A stretch of 64,000 bases of DNA from Flavobacteriaceae bacterium UBA7684 (GCA_002482885.1 DLGW01000019.1:7761-71760), one strand, 5' to 3'; counted from the stretch's first letter, positions 1 to 9,082 are shown. Numbers and translations are program-made. The notes: generated by a model from the sequence alone, not told the origin.

Positions 1-1141
1 TGTAGATATTGAACAAGGTCAATCATTTGTGGTTGAAACCGATGAGCAAACCGGATTTAGAGAAAAGGTTATTTCTGAATCTAGAAATAAAAAATTAGTA
101 CCTACGCTTAAGATTTTTGCTAAAAACGGAGAATTAACCCGTGAATACAACTTACCAGTTGGAGCTCACTTAATGGTTGATGACGGAGAAAAAATTAAAG
201 CAGGTAAAATTTTAGTAAAAATCCCTAGACGTTCAGGCAAAGCTGCCGATATCACAGGAGGTTTACCACGTATTACTGAGTTGTTAGAGGCTCGTAACCC
301 ATCTAATCCAGCTGTAGTGTCAGAAATTGACGGTGTAGTAGAATTAGGTAAAGTAAAAAGAGGTAACCGTGAAATTATTGTGAAGTCTAAATTCGGAACT
401 GAAAGAAAGTATTTGGTAAAACTATCAAATCAGATTTTAGTTCAAGAAAACGACTACGTAAAAGCAGGAACGCCACTTTCATTTGGTGCAATTACGCCAA
501 TTGATATCTTGAATATTCAAGGACCATCTGCTGTACAACAGTATTTAGTGAACGAAATTCAAGAGGTATACCGCTTACAAGGGGTAAAAATTAATGACAA
601 ACACTTTGAGGTAGTTATCCGTCAAATGATGCGTAAAGTAAGAGTTCAAGATCCAGGAGACACTACGTTCTTAGAAGATCAATTGATTCATACTAGTGAT
701 TTTATCAAACAAAATGATTTGTTGTTTGGTATGAAGTTCGTAATTAATTCAGGAGATTCTGCTACCTTGAAAGAAGGACAAATCATTACTTCAAGACAAT
801 TAAGAGACGAAAATTCGTTATTAAAACGTAATGATCAGCAATTAGTTGAAGTAAGAGATATTGAATTGGCTACGGCTACACCAGTATTGCAAGGTATTAC
901 CAGAGCTTCATTACAAACTAAATCATTCATCTCTGCAGCATCATTCCAAGAAACCACTAAAGTGCTTAACGAAGCTGCTTTAGCAGGTAAAATAGATGGA
1001 TTAGAAGGCTTAAAAGAAAATGTTATTGTTGGACACCGTATTCCTGCTGGTACAGGTATGAGAGACTACGAAGAAATTATTGTAGGTTCTAAAAAGGAAT
1101 ACGAAGAAATGTTTTTAGCTAAAAAAGAATACGCGTACTAA
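1..1141 (+). CDS. rpoC: DNA-directed RNA polymerase subunit beta' (C-terminal part)
   Basis: This is the last third of the RNA polymerase largest subunit; the reading frame is open from base 2, so the gene begins upstream of the window. About 380 residues are visible. The C-terminal helical and clamp region is recognisable, including [19 protein letters not shown] and the closing [16 protein letters not shown] segment that is nearly invariant in bacterial beta' subunits. The protein ends in a charged Lys/Glu/Tyr tail. It is part of the core transcription enzyme. The DUF3467 gene follows after three bases, so the two are co-transcribed. Identity is essentially certain; only the truncation by the window edge limits the annotation. 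Confidence 0.98.
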   Translation, partial: VDIEQGQSFVVETDEQTGFREKVISESRNKKLVPTLKIFAKNGELTREYNLPVGAHLMVDDGEKIKAGKILVKIPRRSGKAADITGGLPRITELLEARNPSNPAVVSEIDGVVELGKVKRGNREIIVKSKFGTERKYLVKLSNQILVQENDYVKAGTPLSFGAITPIDILNIQGPSAVQQYLVNEIQEVYRLQGVKINDKHFEVVIRQMMRKVRVQDPGDTTFLEDQLIHTSDFIKQNDLLFGMKFVINSGDSATLKEGQIITSRQLRDENSLLKRNDQQLVEVRDIELATATPVLQGITRASLQTKSFISAASFQETTKVLNEAALAGKIDGLEGLKENVIVGHRIPAGTGMRDYEEIIVGSKKEYEEMFLAKKEYAY

Positions 1142-1144
1142 ATT

Positions 1145-1456
1145 ATGAGTGATGCTAAATTAAAACCAGGACAGATTAACATCGAGTTAGATGAAAAAAC
1201 AGCCGAAGGAATTTATTCCAATTTGGCTATAATCAATCATTCTAGTTCGGAATTTGTGGTAGATTTTGTTAGCATTATGCCAGGTGCGCCTAAAGCGAAC
1301 GTAAAGTCAAGAATTATTTTGACTCCACAGCACGCTAAAAGATTAGTTAGAGCATTAAAAGATAATATTGCTAGGTTTGAAAGTTCTTTCGGAGATATCA
1401 AGGATATCGAAGAACCGCCAATTCCTTTAAATTTTGGTCCAGCAGGACAAGCTTAA
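1145..1456 (+). CDS. DUF3467 domain protein downstream of rpoC
   Basis: A 103-residue soluble protein of the DUF3467 family, which commonly follows rpoC in Bacteroidota. The sequence shows the family features: an N-terminal INIELDEKTAEGIYSNLA strand/helix, the central FVVDFVSIMPG strand and a PQHAKRLVRALKDNI helix. There is no signal peptide or membrane segment. It starts three bases after the rpoC stop and is followed by a strong terminator, so it is the last gene of the rpo transcript. Function is unknown to me; the position suggests a role linked to transcription or translation, which is inference only. Confidence 0.9.
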   Translation: MSDAKLKPGQINIELDEKTAEGIYSNLAIINHSSSEFVVDFVSIMPGAPKANVKSRIILTPQHAKRLVRALKDNIARFESSFGDIKDIEEPPIPLNFGPAGQA

Positions 1457-1460
1457 ATAA

Positions 1461-1491
1461 AAAAATCCCGATTTATTCGGGATTTTTTTTT
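1461..1491 (+). terminator. Rho-independent terminator of the rpoC-DUF3467 transcript
   Basis: A stem AAAAATCCCG / CGGGATTTTT around an ATTTATT loop runs into a T tract. It begins four bases after the DUF3467 stop codon. Confidence 0.9.
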
Positions 1492-1550
1492 ATCTTCAAC
1501 TCACTTCAAAAAAATACTTTCCAATTACATTTTTTATTTAAAAAATAAAT

Positions 1551-1591
1551 TACTATGCCTGCATAATAGTTAAATTATTTTATTATATTTG
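1551..1591 (+). promoter_or_regulatory. marR promoter with overlapping candidate operator
   Basis: A Bacteroidota -7 element TATATTTG (fits TAnnTTTG) lies at 1584-1591, 17 bases before the MarR start codon. Where the -33 element should be there is an imperfect palindrome, ACTATGC-CT-GCATAATAGT, at 1552-1570. An operator overlapping the upstream promoter half is the usual layout for autorepression by a MarR protein. The match is by eye; binding is inferred. Confidence 0.5.
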
Positions 1592-1608
1592 AGAAAAGAA
1601 CCTTTCTT

Positions 1609-2049
1609 ATGAGTAATAAAACAATAGATTATTATTTAAGAGCTACCTGGCAATCTTTGGCCAGAGCTTATAACGAAGAGGCTGTAAAACACGGAGAAAC
1701 CATCTCTGTGGGATTCGTTTTGTTAAGTATTGATAAAGAAGGAACTCCTTCTACGGCTCTTGGTCCTAAAATGGGTATCGAGCCTACAAGCTTAACCAGA
1801 ACTTTAAAACAAATGGAGCAAAAAGGGTTGATTGTGCGTAAAAAGAATCCTAATGACGGTAGAGGTGTTTTGGTGTATTTAACCTCTTTGGGGAAAGAAA
1901 AAAGAGATTATTCTAAACAAGTAGTTAAGCAATTCGATGATATGGTTCGTAAAAATATTTCACCCAAAAAATTAGAGGTATTTATAGAAGTTATAGAAGC
2001 GATGAATAAACTCATCTCGGATAAAAAGATGTATAAGTCTGAAAAATAA
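1609..2049 (+). CDS. MarR family transcriptional regulator of the fatty-acid operon
   Basis: A 146-residue winged helix-turn-helix regulator. Residues 35-75 give the HTH (recognition helix around GIEPTSLTRTLKQME) and residues 80-92 the beta wing with the family signature DGRGVLVYLT. No signal peptide. It is the first gene of a run with FadN-like, thiolase and acyl-CoA dehydrogenase genes, 42 bases upstream of the next start, so it most likely represses beta-oxidation and is relieved by an acyl-CoA or related ligand; the ligand is inference. A palindrome over its promoter (1552-1570) suggests that it regulates itself. Confidence 0.88.
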   Translation: MSNKTIDYYLRATWQSLARAYNEEAVKHGETISVGFVLLSIDKEGTPSTALGPKMGIEPTSLTRTLKQMEQKGLIVRKKNPNDGRGVLVYLTSLGKEKRDYSKQVVKQFDDMVRKNISPKKLEVFIEVIEAMNKLISDKKMYKSEK

Positions 2050-2091
2050 AAAGTTTTTTAACGGAAATTCATAAACAAAAAACGATTGCGA

Positions 2092-4482
2092 ATGAAACGT
2101 AACATCAATAAAGTAGCTATAATAGGTTCTGGAATCATGGGTTCTGGAATTGCCTGTCATTTTGCTAACATAGGAGTTCAGGTTCTGCTGTTAGATGTTG
2201 TTCCTAAAGAATTAACTGAAATCGAACAGAAAAAAGGATTGACTTTAGAAAATAAGTTGGTCAGAAATAGGATTGTAACCGAACAGTTGAGCAATGCCTT
2301 AAAATCAAAACCATCACCCATATACCACGCCCAATTTGCTCAAAGAATAGAAGTTGGCAATTTAGAAGATGATTTAGAAAAATTAAGCGGAGCAGATTGG
2401 ATTATCGAAGTGGTGGTGGAGCGATTAGATGTAAAAAAAATCGTCTTTGAAAAAATAGAAAAATACAGAAAACAAGGAAGTTTAATTACCTCTAACACTT
2501 CGGGTATTCCCATTCATTTGATGAGTGAAGGACGTTCCGAAGATTTTCAAAAACATTTTTGTGGTACCCACTTTTTTAATCCAGCCCGATATTTAAAATT
2601 ATTCGAAATTATTCCAGGGCCAAAAACCGATGCAGACGTATTAGACTTTTTAAATCATTACGGTTCATTATTCTTAGGAAAAACTTCGGTAGTAGCTAAA
2701 GATACTCCTGCATTTATTGGAAACCGAATCGGCATTTTTGGCATTCAAAGTTTGTTTCATTTGATTCAAGAAATGGAATTAACCGTAGAAGAAGTAGATA
2801 AATTAACAGGGCCAATTATTGGAAGGCCTAAATCAGCCACTTTCCGCACAGTAGATGTAGTTGGTTTAGATACTTTGGTTCATGTTGCCAATGGATTATA
2901 CGAAAATTGCTTGCAAGATGAAGCTCGTGAGTTGTTTAAACTGCCCGATTTCATTCAGCACATGTTGCAAAATAAATGGTTGGGAAGTAAAACCAAACAA
3001 GGATTCTACAAAAAAGAAGGCAGCGATATCTTGTCTTTAAATTTAAAAACCTTGTCATATGAAATGTCTAAAAAAGTATCATTTCCTACTTTAGAGCTTA
3101 CCAAAAATATTGAAAAACCCATAGATCGTTTTAAAGTATTAATCAAAGGAGCAGACAAAGCAGGTGAGTTTTATCGCAAAAGTTTTGCGGCATTGTTTGC
3201 TTATGTTTCTCACCGAGTACCCGAAATTACCGATGAGTTTTATAAAATAGACGAAGCCATGAAAGCTGGTTTTGGATGGGAAAATGGCCCTTTCGAAATT
3301 TGGGATGCGATAGGCGTTGAAAAAGGAATTGAACTGATGCAATCTCAAGGATTACAGCCAGCCACTTGGGTTACCGATATGCTACAATCAGGAATCAAAA
3401 AGTTTTATACCGTATCCGAAGGAGTTACCCAATACTACGATACTAAACAAAAATCATCAGCCAAAATTAAAGGCCAAGATTCTTTTATCATTTTAAATAA
3501 CATCCGCGAAAGCAAAAAAGTATGGAGTAACAGTGGCGTGATTATTCAAGATTTAGGTGATGGCATTTTAAATGTGGAATTTCAATCTAAAATGAATACC
3601 ATCGGTGGTGATGTCTTACAAGGCATTCATAAAGCCATTGATTTAGCCGAAAATCAATACCAAGGATTAGTTATCGGTAATCAGTCGGCTAATTTTTCAT
3701 ACGGAGCCAATTTGGCTTTGATTTTTATGATGGCGGCAGAACAAGAATACGATGAGTTAAACATGGCTATAAAAGCATTTCAAGACACCATGATGCGTGT
3801 GCGATATTCCAGCACACCAGTAGTGGTTGCCCCTCATGGAATGTCTTTTGGAGGTGCTTGCGAAATGAGTTTACATGCCGATAAAGTAGTAGCTGCTGCT
3901 GAAACCTATATCGGTTTAGTGGAATTTGGTGTAGGTTTAATTCCAGGTGGTGGCGGAACCAAAGAAATGACTTTACGCGCTTCAGATTTGTTCCGTAAAA
4001 ATGATGTGGAGTTGAATACGTTGCAAGAGTATTTTATGACCATTGCCATGGGAAAAGTATCCACTTCTGCACACGAAGCATTTGATATGGGAATTTTACA
4101 GCACGGAAAAGATATAGTAGTAGTGAACAAAGACCGTCAAATAGCCGAAGCCAAAAAACAAGCCTTGTTATTAGCCGAAGCAGGATATACTAAACCAATT
4201 CCCCGAAAAGACGTAAAAGTATTGGGCAAACAAGCTTTGGGTATGTTTTACGTAGGTACCGACCAAATGGTTGCCGGAAATTATATTTCCGAACACGATA
4301 AAAAAATGGCCAATAAATTAGCGTACATAATGGCAGGAGGCGATTTGTCCGAAGCCACTTTAGTTAGCGAACAATATTTGTTGGATTTAGAAAGAGAAGC
4401 TTTTTTATCGCTTTGCGCCGAAAGAAAAACTTTGGAAAGAATTCAGTATATGTTAACTAAGGGAAAACCGTTACGAAATTAA
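2092..4482 (+). CDS. 3-hydroxyacyl-CoA dehydrogenase / enoyl-CoA hydratase (FadN type)
   Basis: A bifunctional beta-oxidation enzyme of about 796 residues: it hydrates 2-enoyl-CoA and oxidises the 3-hydroxyacyl-CoA with NAD+. The N-terminus has the Rossmann motif GSGIMGSG (residues 12-19), then the 3HCDH C-terminal helical domains (HFFNPARYLKLFEI; GFGWENGPFEIWD). The crotonase domain occupies roughly residues 480-680 with SFGGACEMSLHADKVVAA and GLIPGGGGTKEM. This order, dehydrogenase first and hydratase last, is that of Bacillus FadN and opposite to E. coli FadB. An in-frame TTG lies two codons upstream, but ATG at 2092 is the better start. It follows the MarR gene and precedes the thiolase, separated from it by a long hairpin. 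Confidence 0.93.
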   Translation: MKRNINKVAIIGSGIMGSGIACHFANIGVQVLLLDVVPKELTEIEQKKGLTLENKLVRNRIVTEQLSNALKSKPSPIYHAQFAQRIEVGNLEDDLEKLSGADWIIEVVVERLDVKKIVFEKIEKYRKQGSLITSNTSGIPIHLMSEGRSEDFQKHFCGTHFFNPARYLKLFEIIPGPKTDADVLDFLNHYGSLFLGKTSVVAKDTPAFIGNRIGIFGIQSLFHLIQEMELTVEEVDKLTGPIIGRPKSATFRTVDVVGLDTLVHVANGLYENCLQDEARELFKLPDFIQHMLQNKWLGSKTKQGFYKKEGSDILSLNLKTLSYEMSKKVSFPTLELTKNIEKPIDRFKVLIKGADKAGEFYRKSFAALFAYVSHRVPEITDEFYKIDEAMKAGFGWENGPFEIWDAIGVEKGIELMQSQGLQPATWVTDMLQSGIKKFYTVSEGVTQYYDTKQKSSAKIKGQDSFIILNNIRESKKVWSNSGVIIQDLGDGILNVEFQSKMNTIGGDVLQGIHKAIDLAENQYQGLVIGNQSANFSYGANLALIFMMAAEQEYDELNMAIKAFQDTMMRVRYSSTPVVVAPHGMSFGGACEMSLHADKVVAAAETYIGLVEFGVGLIPGGGGTKEMTLRASDLFRKNDVELNTLQEYFMTIAMGKVSTSAHEAFDMGILQHGKDIVVVNKDRQIAEAKKQALLLAEAGYTKPIPRKDVKVLGKQALGMFYVGTDQMVAGNYISEHDKKMANKLAYIMAGGDLSEATLVSEQYLLDLEREAFLSLCAERKTLERIQYMLTKGKPLRN

Positions 4483-4540
4483 GTAGTAAGTATTAAGGCT
4501 TAAGTATGAAGCCATCAAGAAAAAAATACTTACTACTTAA
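4479..4540 (+). repeat. Inverted repeat between the FadN-like and thiolase genes
   Basis: Two 16-base arms (TTAAGTAGTAAGTATT at 4479-4494 and its exact reverse complement at 4525-4540) surround about 30 bases; the first arm includes the stop codon region of the upstream gene. Downstream short TTAAG-type repeats continue to about 4555. There is no T tract, so this is not a classical terminator; it could stabilise or uncouple the two halves of the operon mRNA. Confidence 0.7.
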
Positions 4541-4565
4541 AACTTAATCCTTAAAATAAAAAATC

Positions 4566-5747
4566 ATGAAAACAGCCTATATAGTTAAAGCCTACAGAAC
4601 TGCCGTTGGGAAAGCGCCTAAAGGATTGTTCCGATTTAAAAGACCCGATGAATTAGCCGCAGAAACCATTCAGTATATGATGAATGAAATGCCTGATTTT
4701 GATAAAACCAGAATTGACGATGTAATGGTCGGAAACGCCATGCCTGAAGCCGAACAGGGTTTGAATATAGGTCGATTGATTTCTTTGATGGGATTAAAAA
4801 TTGAAGATGTTCCAGGAGTAACGGTAAATCGGTATTGTGCTTCAGGATTAGAAACCATTGGCATGGCAACGGCAAAAATTCAATCGGGAATGGCGCATTG
4901 CATTATTGCGGGTGGAGCCGAAAGCATGAGTTACATTCCTATGGGAGGATACAAACCTACTCCTGATTATGCGTTAGCCAAACAAGGACACGAAGATTAT
5001 TATTGGGGTATGGGATTAACTGCCGAAGCCGTAGCTAAACAATACAACGTATCGCGTGAAGATCAAGATGAGTTTGCTTTTCAATCGCATCAAAAAGCCT
5101 TAAAAGCACAAGTCGAAGGAAAATTCGATAAACAAATTGTTCCCATAACGGTAGAACAAACTTTCATCAATGAAAAAGGAAAAAAAGAAACTAAAAATTA
5201 TACGGTAGCCAAAGATGAAGGTCCCAGGGCCGATACTAATTTAGCTGCTCTAGGAAACTTAAAACCCGTTTTTGCAGCGGATGGAAGTGTAACCGCAGGA
5301 AATTCCTCACAAATGAGTGACGGAGCCGCTTTTGTTTTAATCATGTCCGAAGAAATGGTGAAAGAATTAGGCCTTACACCCATTGCCAGATTAGTGAATT
5401 ATGCTTCTGCAGGAGTAGAACCCAGACTTATGGGAATAGGGCCTATCAAAGCCATTCCAAAAGCGGTAAAACAAGCGGGCTTACAACTCGGTGATATTGA
5501 TTTAATCGAATTAAACGAAGCTTTTGCTTCACAATCTTTAGCCGTAATCCGCGAATTGAATTTAAACCCAAGCATCGTAAATGTAAATGGCGGAGCCATC
5601 GCTTTAGGACATCCATTAGGTTGTACAGGAGCTAAATTATCCGTGCAATTATTTGATGAAATGAAACGCCGAGGCAGTAAATACGGCATGGTAACCATGT
5701 GCGTAGGAACTGGACAAGGAACCGCAGGTATATTTGAATTGATATAA
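4566..5747 (+). CDS. fadA: Acetyl-CoA C-acyltransferase (3-ketoacyl-CoA thiolase)
   Basis: A 393-residue thiolase that releases acetyl-CoA from 3-ketoacyl-CoA in the last step of beta-oxidation. The acyl-carrying cysteine is C91 in NRYCASGLETI; the second catalytic pair is H349 in ALGHPLGCTGAK and C379 in CVGTGQGTAG. Length and motifs match the degradative thiolase I family. It sits third in the MarR/fad operon, 83 bases after the FadN-like gene and 21 bases before the acyl-CoA dehydrogenase. A biosynthetic acetyl-CoA acetyltransferase is the alternative, but the context argues for fatty-acid breakdown. Confidence 0.93.
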   Translation: MKTAYIVKAYRTAVGKAPKGLFRFKRPDELAAETIQYMMNEMPDFDKTRIDDVMVGNAMPEAEQGLNIGRLISLMGLKIEDVPGVTVNRYCASGLETIGMATAKIQSGMAHCIIAGGAESMSYIPMGGYKPTPDYALAKQGHEDYYWGMGLTAEAVAKQYNVSREDQDEFAFQSHQKALKAQVEGKFDKQIVPITVEQTFINEKGKKETKNYTVAKDEGPRADTNLAALGNLKPVFAADGSVTAGNSSQMSDGAAFVLIMSEEMVKELGLTPIARLVNYASAGVEPRLMGIGPIKAIPKAVKQAGLQLGDIDLIELNEAFASQSLAVIRELNLNPSIVNVNGGAIALGHPLGCTGAKLSVQLFDEMKRRGSKYGMVTMCVGTGQGTAGIFELI

Positions 5748-5768
5748 AACCCTCTTAAACTAAACGCT

Positions 5769-7559
5769 ATGAACGAAATCACCAAAGGAGGAGAATTCCT
5801 TACTAAACAAACCCAGAGCAAAAATGTGTTTATTCCTGAAGAGTTTTCCGAGGAACAAAACATGATGAAAGAGGCTGTAAAGGATTTTATAGATAGAGAA
5901 GTATGGCCAAATAAAAACAGATACGAAAATAAAGATTACGCATTTACCGTGGAAACCATGCACAAGGTAGCCGAACTAGGTTTGTTGGGGGTGTCTGTTC
6001 CAGTGGAATATGGCGGTATGGGTATGGGATTCGTTTCCACCATGTTGGTTTGTGATTACATTTCAGGAGCAACAGGTTCGTTTGCTACTGCCTTTGGTGC
6101 TCACACAGGGATTGGAACCATGCCGATTTTATTGTATGGAACCGAAGCTCAAAAACAAAAATATGTGCCTAAGCTAGCCACAGGTGAATGGTTTGGGTCG
6201 TATGCTTTAACAGAACCAGGTGCAGGATCAGATGCCAATTCAGGAAAAACAAAAGCAGTTTTATCGGACGATGGAACCCATTATAAAATCTCAGGACAAA
6301 AAATGTGGATATCCAACGCTGGATTTTGCAGCTTGTTTATTGTTTTTGCACGCATAGGCGATGATAAAAACATTACAGGATTCATTGTAGAAAACGATCC
6401 TAAGAATGGAATCACATTAGGAGAAGAAGAACATAAATTAGGGATTCGATCTTCGTCTACTCGTCAGGTATTTTTTAATGAAACCAAAGTGCCTGCCGAA
6501 AATATGTTGTCCGAAAGAGGCAACGGATTTAAAATCGCCATGAATTCTTTGAATATTGGTAGAGCGAAACTGGCGGTGGCTTGTATGGATGTACAACGCA
6601 GAGTGATATCCATTGCCGTACAATATGCCAATGAGCGCAAACAATTCAACACCGCAATCTCGCAATTTGGAGCCATTCGATACAAAATTGCTAATATGTC
6701 TGCCAGTTGTTATGTAGTAGAATCCGCTTGTTATCGAGTAGCTAAAAACATCGAAGACCAAATAGAAACTTTTATCCAACAAGGATTATCCCATCAAGAA
6801 GCCGAGTTAAAAGGAGTAGAGGAATACGCCATTGAATGTTCCTTATTAAAAGTAGCGGCATCCGAAGATGTTCAAAATTGTACCGACGAAGGCATCCAGA
6901 TTTTCGGAGGCATGGGCTTTTCCGAAGACACTCCTATGGAAAGTGCTTGGCGCGATGCTCGTATTACCCGTATTTACGAAGGCACCAACGAAATCAACAG
7001 AATTTTATCTGTAGGGATGTTAATCAAAAAAGCCATGAAAGGACAATTAGATTTACTAGGGCCTGCCATGAAAGTGTCCGAGGAATTATTCGGAATACCA
7101 TCTTTTGATACACCCGATTACAGCGAATTATTTGCCGAAGAAAAAGAAATGATTGCCAAGCTTAAAAAAGTTTTCTTTATGATAGCGGGTAGCGCGGTTA
7201 AAAAATTCGGACCCGATTTAGAACACCATCAACAATTGTTATTGGCAGTAGCCGACATCGTAATCGAAATTTATATGGCAGAATCCGCCATTTTACGCAC
7301 CGAAAAATTAGCCTTGCAAAAAGGACAAGATGCTGTAAAAGAGCAAATCGCTATGACCCAATTGTATCTATATAATGCAGTAGATATTGCTACTAGCAAA
7401 GGGAAAGAAAGTATATGTTCCTTTACCGAAGGTGATGAACAACGCATGATGCTCATGGGATTAAAAAGATTTACCAAATATGTAAATGCTCCCAACGTAA
7501 TTGCCTTACGAGAATTAATTGCCGATAAAGTAGTGAAACAAAACGAGTATTGTTTTTAG
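5769..7559 (+). CDS. Acyl-CoA dehydrogenase, long form
   Basis: A 596-residue FAD enzyme that introduces the 2,3 double bond into acyl-CoA. The conserved blocks are ALTEPGAGSDANSGKTKA (FAD and substrate site), the ARERKQF-like YANERKQFNT segment, and YEGTNEINR, where E404 is the probable catalytic base. Beyond the core of about 400 residues there is a helical C-terminal extension of about 190 residues, as in the VLCAD/ACAD9-like group common in Bacteroidota. It closes the operon with the thiolase and FadN-like genes and is followed by a bidirectional terminator. Electrons would pass to ETF, which is not encoded here. Confidence 0.92.
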   Translation: MNEITKGGEFLTKQTQSKNVFIPEEFSEEQNMMKEAVKDFIDREVWPNKNRYENKDYAFTVETMHKVAELGLLGVSVPVEYGGMGMGFVSTMLVCDYISGATGSFATAFGAHTGIGTMPILLYGTEAQKQKYVPKLATGEWFGSYALTEPGAGSDANSGKTKAVLSDDGTHYKISGQKMWISNAGFCSLFIVFARIGDDKNITGFIVENDPKNGITLGEEEHKLGIRSSSTRQVFFNETKVPAENMLSERGNGFKIAMNSLNIGRAKLAVACMDVQRRVISIAVQYANERKQFNTAISQFGAIRYKIANMSASCYVVESACYRVAKNIEDQIETFIQQGLSHQEAELKGVEEYAIECSLLKVAASEDVQNCTDEGIQIFGGMGFSEDTPMESAWRDARITRIYEGTNEINRILSVGMLIKKAMKGQLDLLGPAMKVSEELFGIPSFDTPDYSELFAEEKEMIAKLKKVFFMIAGSAVKKFGPDLEHHQQLLLAVADIVIEIYMAESAILRTEKLALQKGQDAVKEQIAMTQLYLYNAVDIATSKGKESICSFTEGDEQRMMLMGLKRFTKYVNAPNVIALRELIADKVVKQNEYCF

Positions 7560-7560
7560 G

Positions 7561-7672
7561 GCATTTCGGTTCGCAAAAAAGCGAACCGCCCCGTTTTCGG
7601 CAGTCGCTCTTTACATAAAAAAGTCCCCCGCCTATTGGCGGGGGACTTTTTTATGTAAAGGAGCTCCAACAA
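7561..7672 (-). repeat. Structured intergenic repeat, family A, copy 1
   Basis: Read on the minus strand it starts TTGTTGGAGCTCC, continues with a stem-loop (here the very strong terminator at 7610-7659), then GAGCGACTGCCGAAAACGG, then a second hairpin (CGGTTCGC / GCGAACCG, 7567-7588). The same order of blocks occurs at 53569 and 56312. It fills the spacer between two convergent genes. Confidence 0.65.
7610..7659. terminator. Bidirectional terminator between the fad operon and the YceI gene
   Basis: A perfect 23-base-pair stem with core AGTCCCCCGCC / GGCGGGGGACT, a TATT loop and A/T tracts on both sides, so it can stop transcription from either direction. It lies between convergent genes. 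Confidence 0.93.
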
Positions 7673-7696
7673 AGCCTCAACCGGTAATGCAAAATA

Positions 7697-8236
7697 TTAC
7701 TGCAATTCAAAAAAAGTGCTGATTTTTACTTTTTTCGCAATTTTGTTTTTTACTACTGAAGGAATTTTAATCCCAAAATCTTCAGGGTTTACTTCAAAAA
7801 CACTAATGATTTCTAAGCTAGTTACGTTTCTTTTTACAGTAGCCGTAGTTTTAATCTCTTTTTGATGACCATTCATGGAAAGAATCCCTTTCATGGCAAA
7901 AACTTTTCCTTTTTGGTCTACCTTTCCAAAATCAAAATTTAACAATTCGCCTTTAAAAGTAGCTTTAGGATGTGCCTGAGAATTAACATAATTTTCATTA
8001 AAATGTTCTTCCATCAAAGCCACTTTAAACCTAAAACCTTTAATTAAAGCCAAACTGGCAATTTCTCCTGTTTTAGTATTTAGTATGCAAGTAACTGCTT
8101 CGTTTTTAGCCTTTACTTCCTCAAAACTAGGAACAGAAGCTTCAAATTCAATTACACCAGTTTTAGTGCTTATTTTATCTTGGGCAAAAACAGACAATCC
8201 TATCAAAAGAAAAGTCCAAACCATCAGTTTTTTCAT
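7697..8236 (-). CDS. YceI family periplasmic lipid-binding protein
   Basis: A 179-residue exported protein: signal peptide MKKLMVWTFLLIGLSVFA, then a lipocalin-like YceI barrel. Family features are the paired strands around EHFNENYVNSQAHPKATFKG and the GILSMNGHQKEI segment. YceI proteins bind polyisoprenoids or related lipids in the periplasm. It lies six bases after the stop of the haem-motif lipoprotein gene, so the two form an operon, and opposite them runs a divergent three-gene operon. The pairing with cytochrome-like proteins suggests a quinone or isoprenoid-linked redox role; that is inference. Confidence 0.85.
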   Translation of the reverse strand: MKKLMVWTFLLIGLSVFAQDKISTKTGVIEFEASVPSFEEVKAKNEAVTCILNTKTGEIASLALIKGFRFKVALMEEHFNENYVNSQAHPKATFKGELLNFDFGKVDQKGKVFAMKGILSMNGHQKEIKTTATVKRNVTSLEIISVFEVNPEDFGIKIPSVVKNKIAKKVKISTFFELQ

Positions 8237-8242
8237 AAGAGG

Positions 8243-8599
8243 TTATTTTTCTAACAAACCATCAGTTTGCCATTTTACAATCAAGTCAATATTACTTTGT
8301 GCCATTTTGTTATTTTTAGGCATAACTAATGGGTCAGTAGCCGATCTTGATATACGATTTATTAAACCTTTGTTTTGTATGGCATCTTTTACTTCTGCGT
8401 AAGTAGTTAATTTTAAACCTGCTTCAGCTAAAGAATTTCCATGACAACTGATGCAGTTATTGGTCATTATAGGTTTAATATCCGCATCATAGGTTACGGT
8501 TTCTGGGAGTGTAGGAACTTTTAAATCGTCGGGGCTGTCTTTAGAGCAAGAAATGTTTAGTAAAGAAAGTGTCGACAACAAGTAAAAATATTTTTTCAT
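8243..8599 (-). CDS. Cytochrome c-like lipoprotein with one CxxCH motif
   Basis: A 118-residue lipoprotein. The signal peptide ends at C18 in LNISCSKDS, and the acidic residues after it resemble the surface-export signal of flavobacterial lipoproteins. A single haem-attachment motif CISCH lies at residues 49-53; M in PLVMPKNNK (about residue 91) is the likely sixth ligand. The size fits a small monohaem cytochrome c domain. It heads the operon with the YceI gene and is divergent from the OB-fold gene. The redox partner is not evident. Confidence 0.82.
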   Translation of the reverse strand: MKKYFYLLSTLSLLNISCSKDSPDDLKVPTLPETVTYDADIKPIMTNNCISCHGNSLAEAGLKLTTYAEVKDAIQNKGLINRISRSATDPLVMPKNNKMAQSNIDLIVKWQTDGLLEK

Positions 8600-8692
8600 A
8601 ATAGTTAGTGGGTTTAAATTTTATTAAAAATAATAATATATTTTTATAAATCCTTTTTTTTAAGGGATTTACATTTTCTGAAACTACTTTTT
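8600..8692. promoter_or_regulatory. Divergent promoter region, very AT-rich
   Basis: The 93 bases between the divergent cytochrome-like and OB-fold genes must carry both promoters. A short imperfect hairpin (AAATCC / GGATTT) lies at 8648-8670. I cannot identify a clear TAnnTTTG element on either strand. Confidence 0.35.
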
Positions 8693-9079
8693 ATGAAAAA
8701 ATATATCATTATAGCGGGGGTGGTGGTGTTAAGTTTGTTTTTTGTTTACAAATACATCTATCAATCGCATCGTAATATTGCCGAAGAATCTGCCGATTTT
8801 ACGGTTTCAGTAGCTGCAATACATCAAGAGTTTATGGCAAACGATAGCTTGGCGTATGCTAAGTATTTAGATAAAACCATCATTGCAAAAGGAAAAGTAA
8901 CTCAAGTTGATTCATTGGCTAATTTGGTGGTACTGGATGAAAAATTGGTGGTTTTGTTAAATGCTAAAAGTCAATCTCCATCTGTTTTAAATACATCGGT
9001 AACCGTTAAAGGACGTTTTATCGGTTATGATGATTTACTAGACGAGCTTAAAATCGATCAAGCCACTTTAATTCCTTAA
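8693..9079 (+). CDS. Membrane-anchored OB-fold (tRNA_anti-like) protein
   Basis: A 128-residue protein with an N-terminal membrane anchor (residues 4-24, IIIAGVVVLSLFFVYKYIY) and a C-terminal OB-fold of the tRNA_anti-like type: TIIAKGKVTQVDS, LVVLDEKLVVLLNAK and TVTVKGRFIGYDDLLDELK. Such small OB-folds occur in Bacteroidota envelope proteins and are not shown to bind nucleic acid. It is the first gene of an operon with the haem-motif T9SS protein (three bases downstream) and the DUF5777 barrel. Function unknown; the location suggests an envelope complex. Confidence 0.75.
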   Translation: MKKYIIIAGVVVLSLFFVYKYIYQSHRNIAEESADFTVSVAAIHQEFMANDSLAYAKYLDKTIIAKGKVTQVDSLANLVVLDEKLVVLLNAKSQSPSVLNTSVTVKGRFIGYDDLLDELKIDQATLIP

Positions 9080-9082
9080 CCT

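Noticed and set aside
7684..7700. Hairpin GTAAT / ATTAC as a second terminator of the YceI gene
   Set aside because: Five-base stem without T tract, overlapping the stop codon; the strong hairpin at 7610-7659 suffices.
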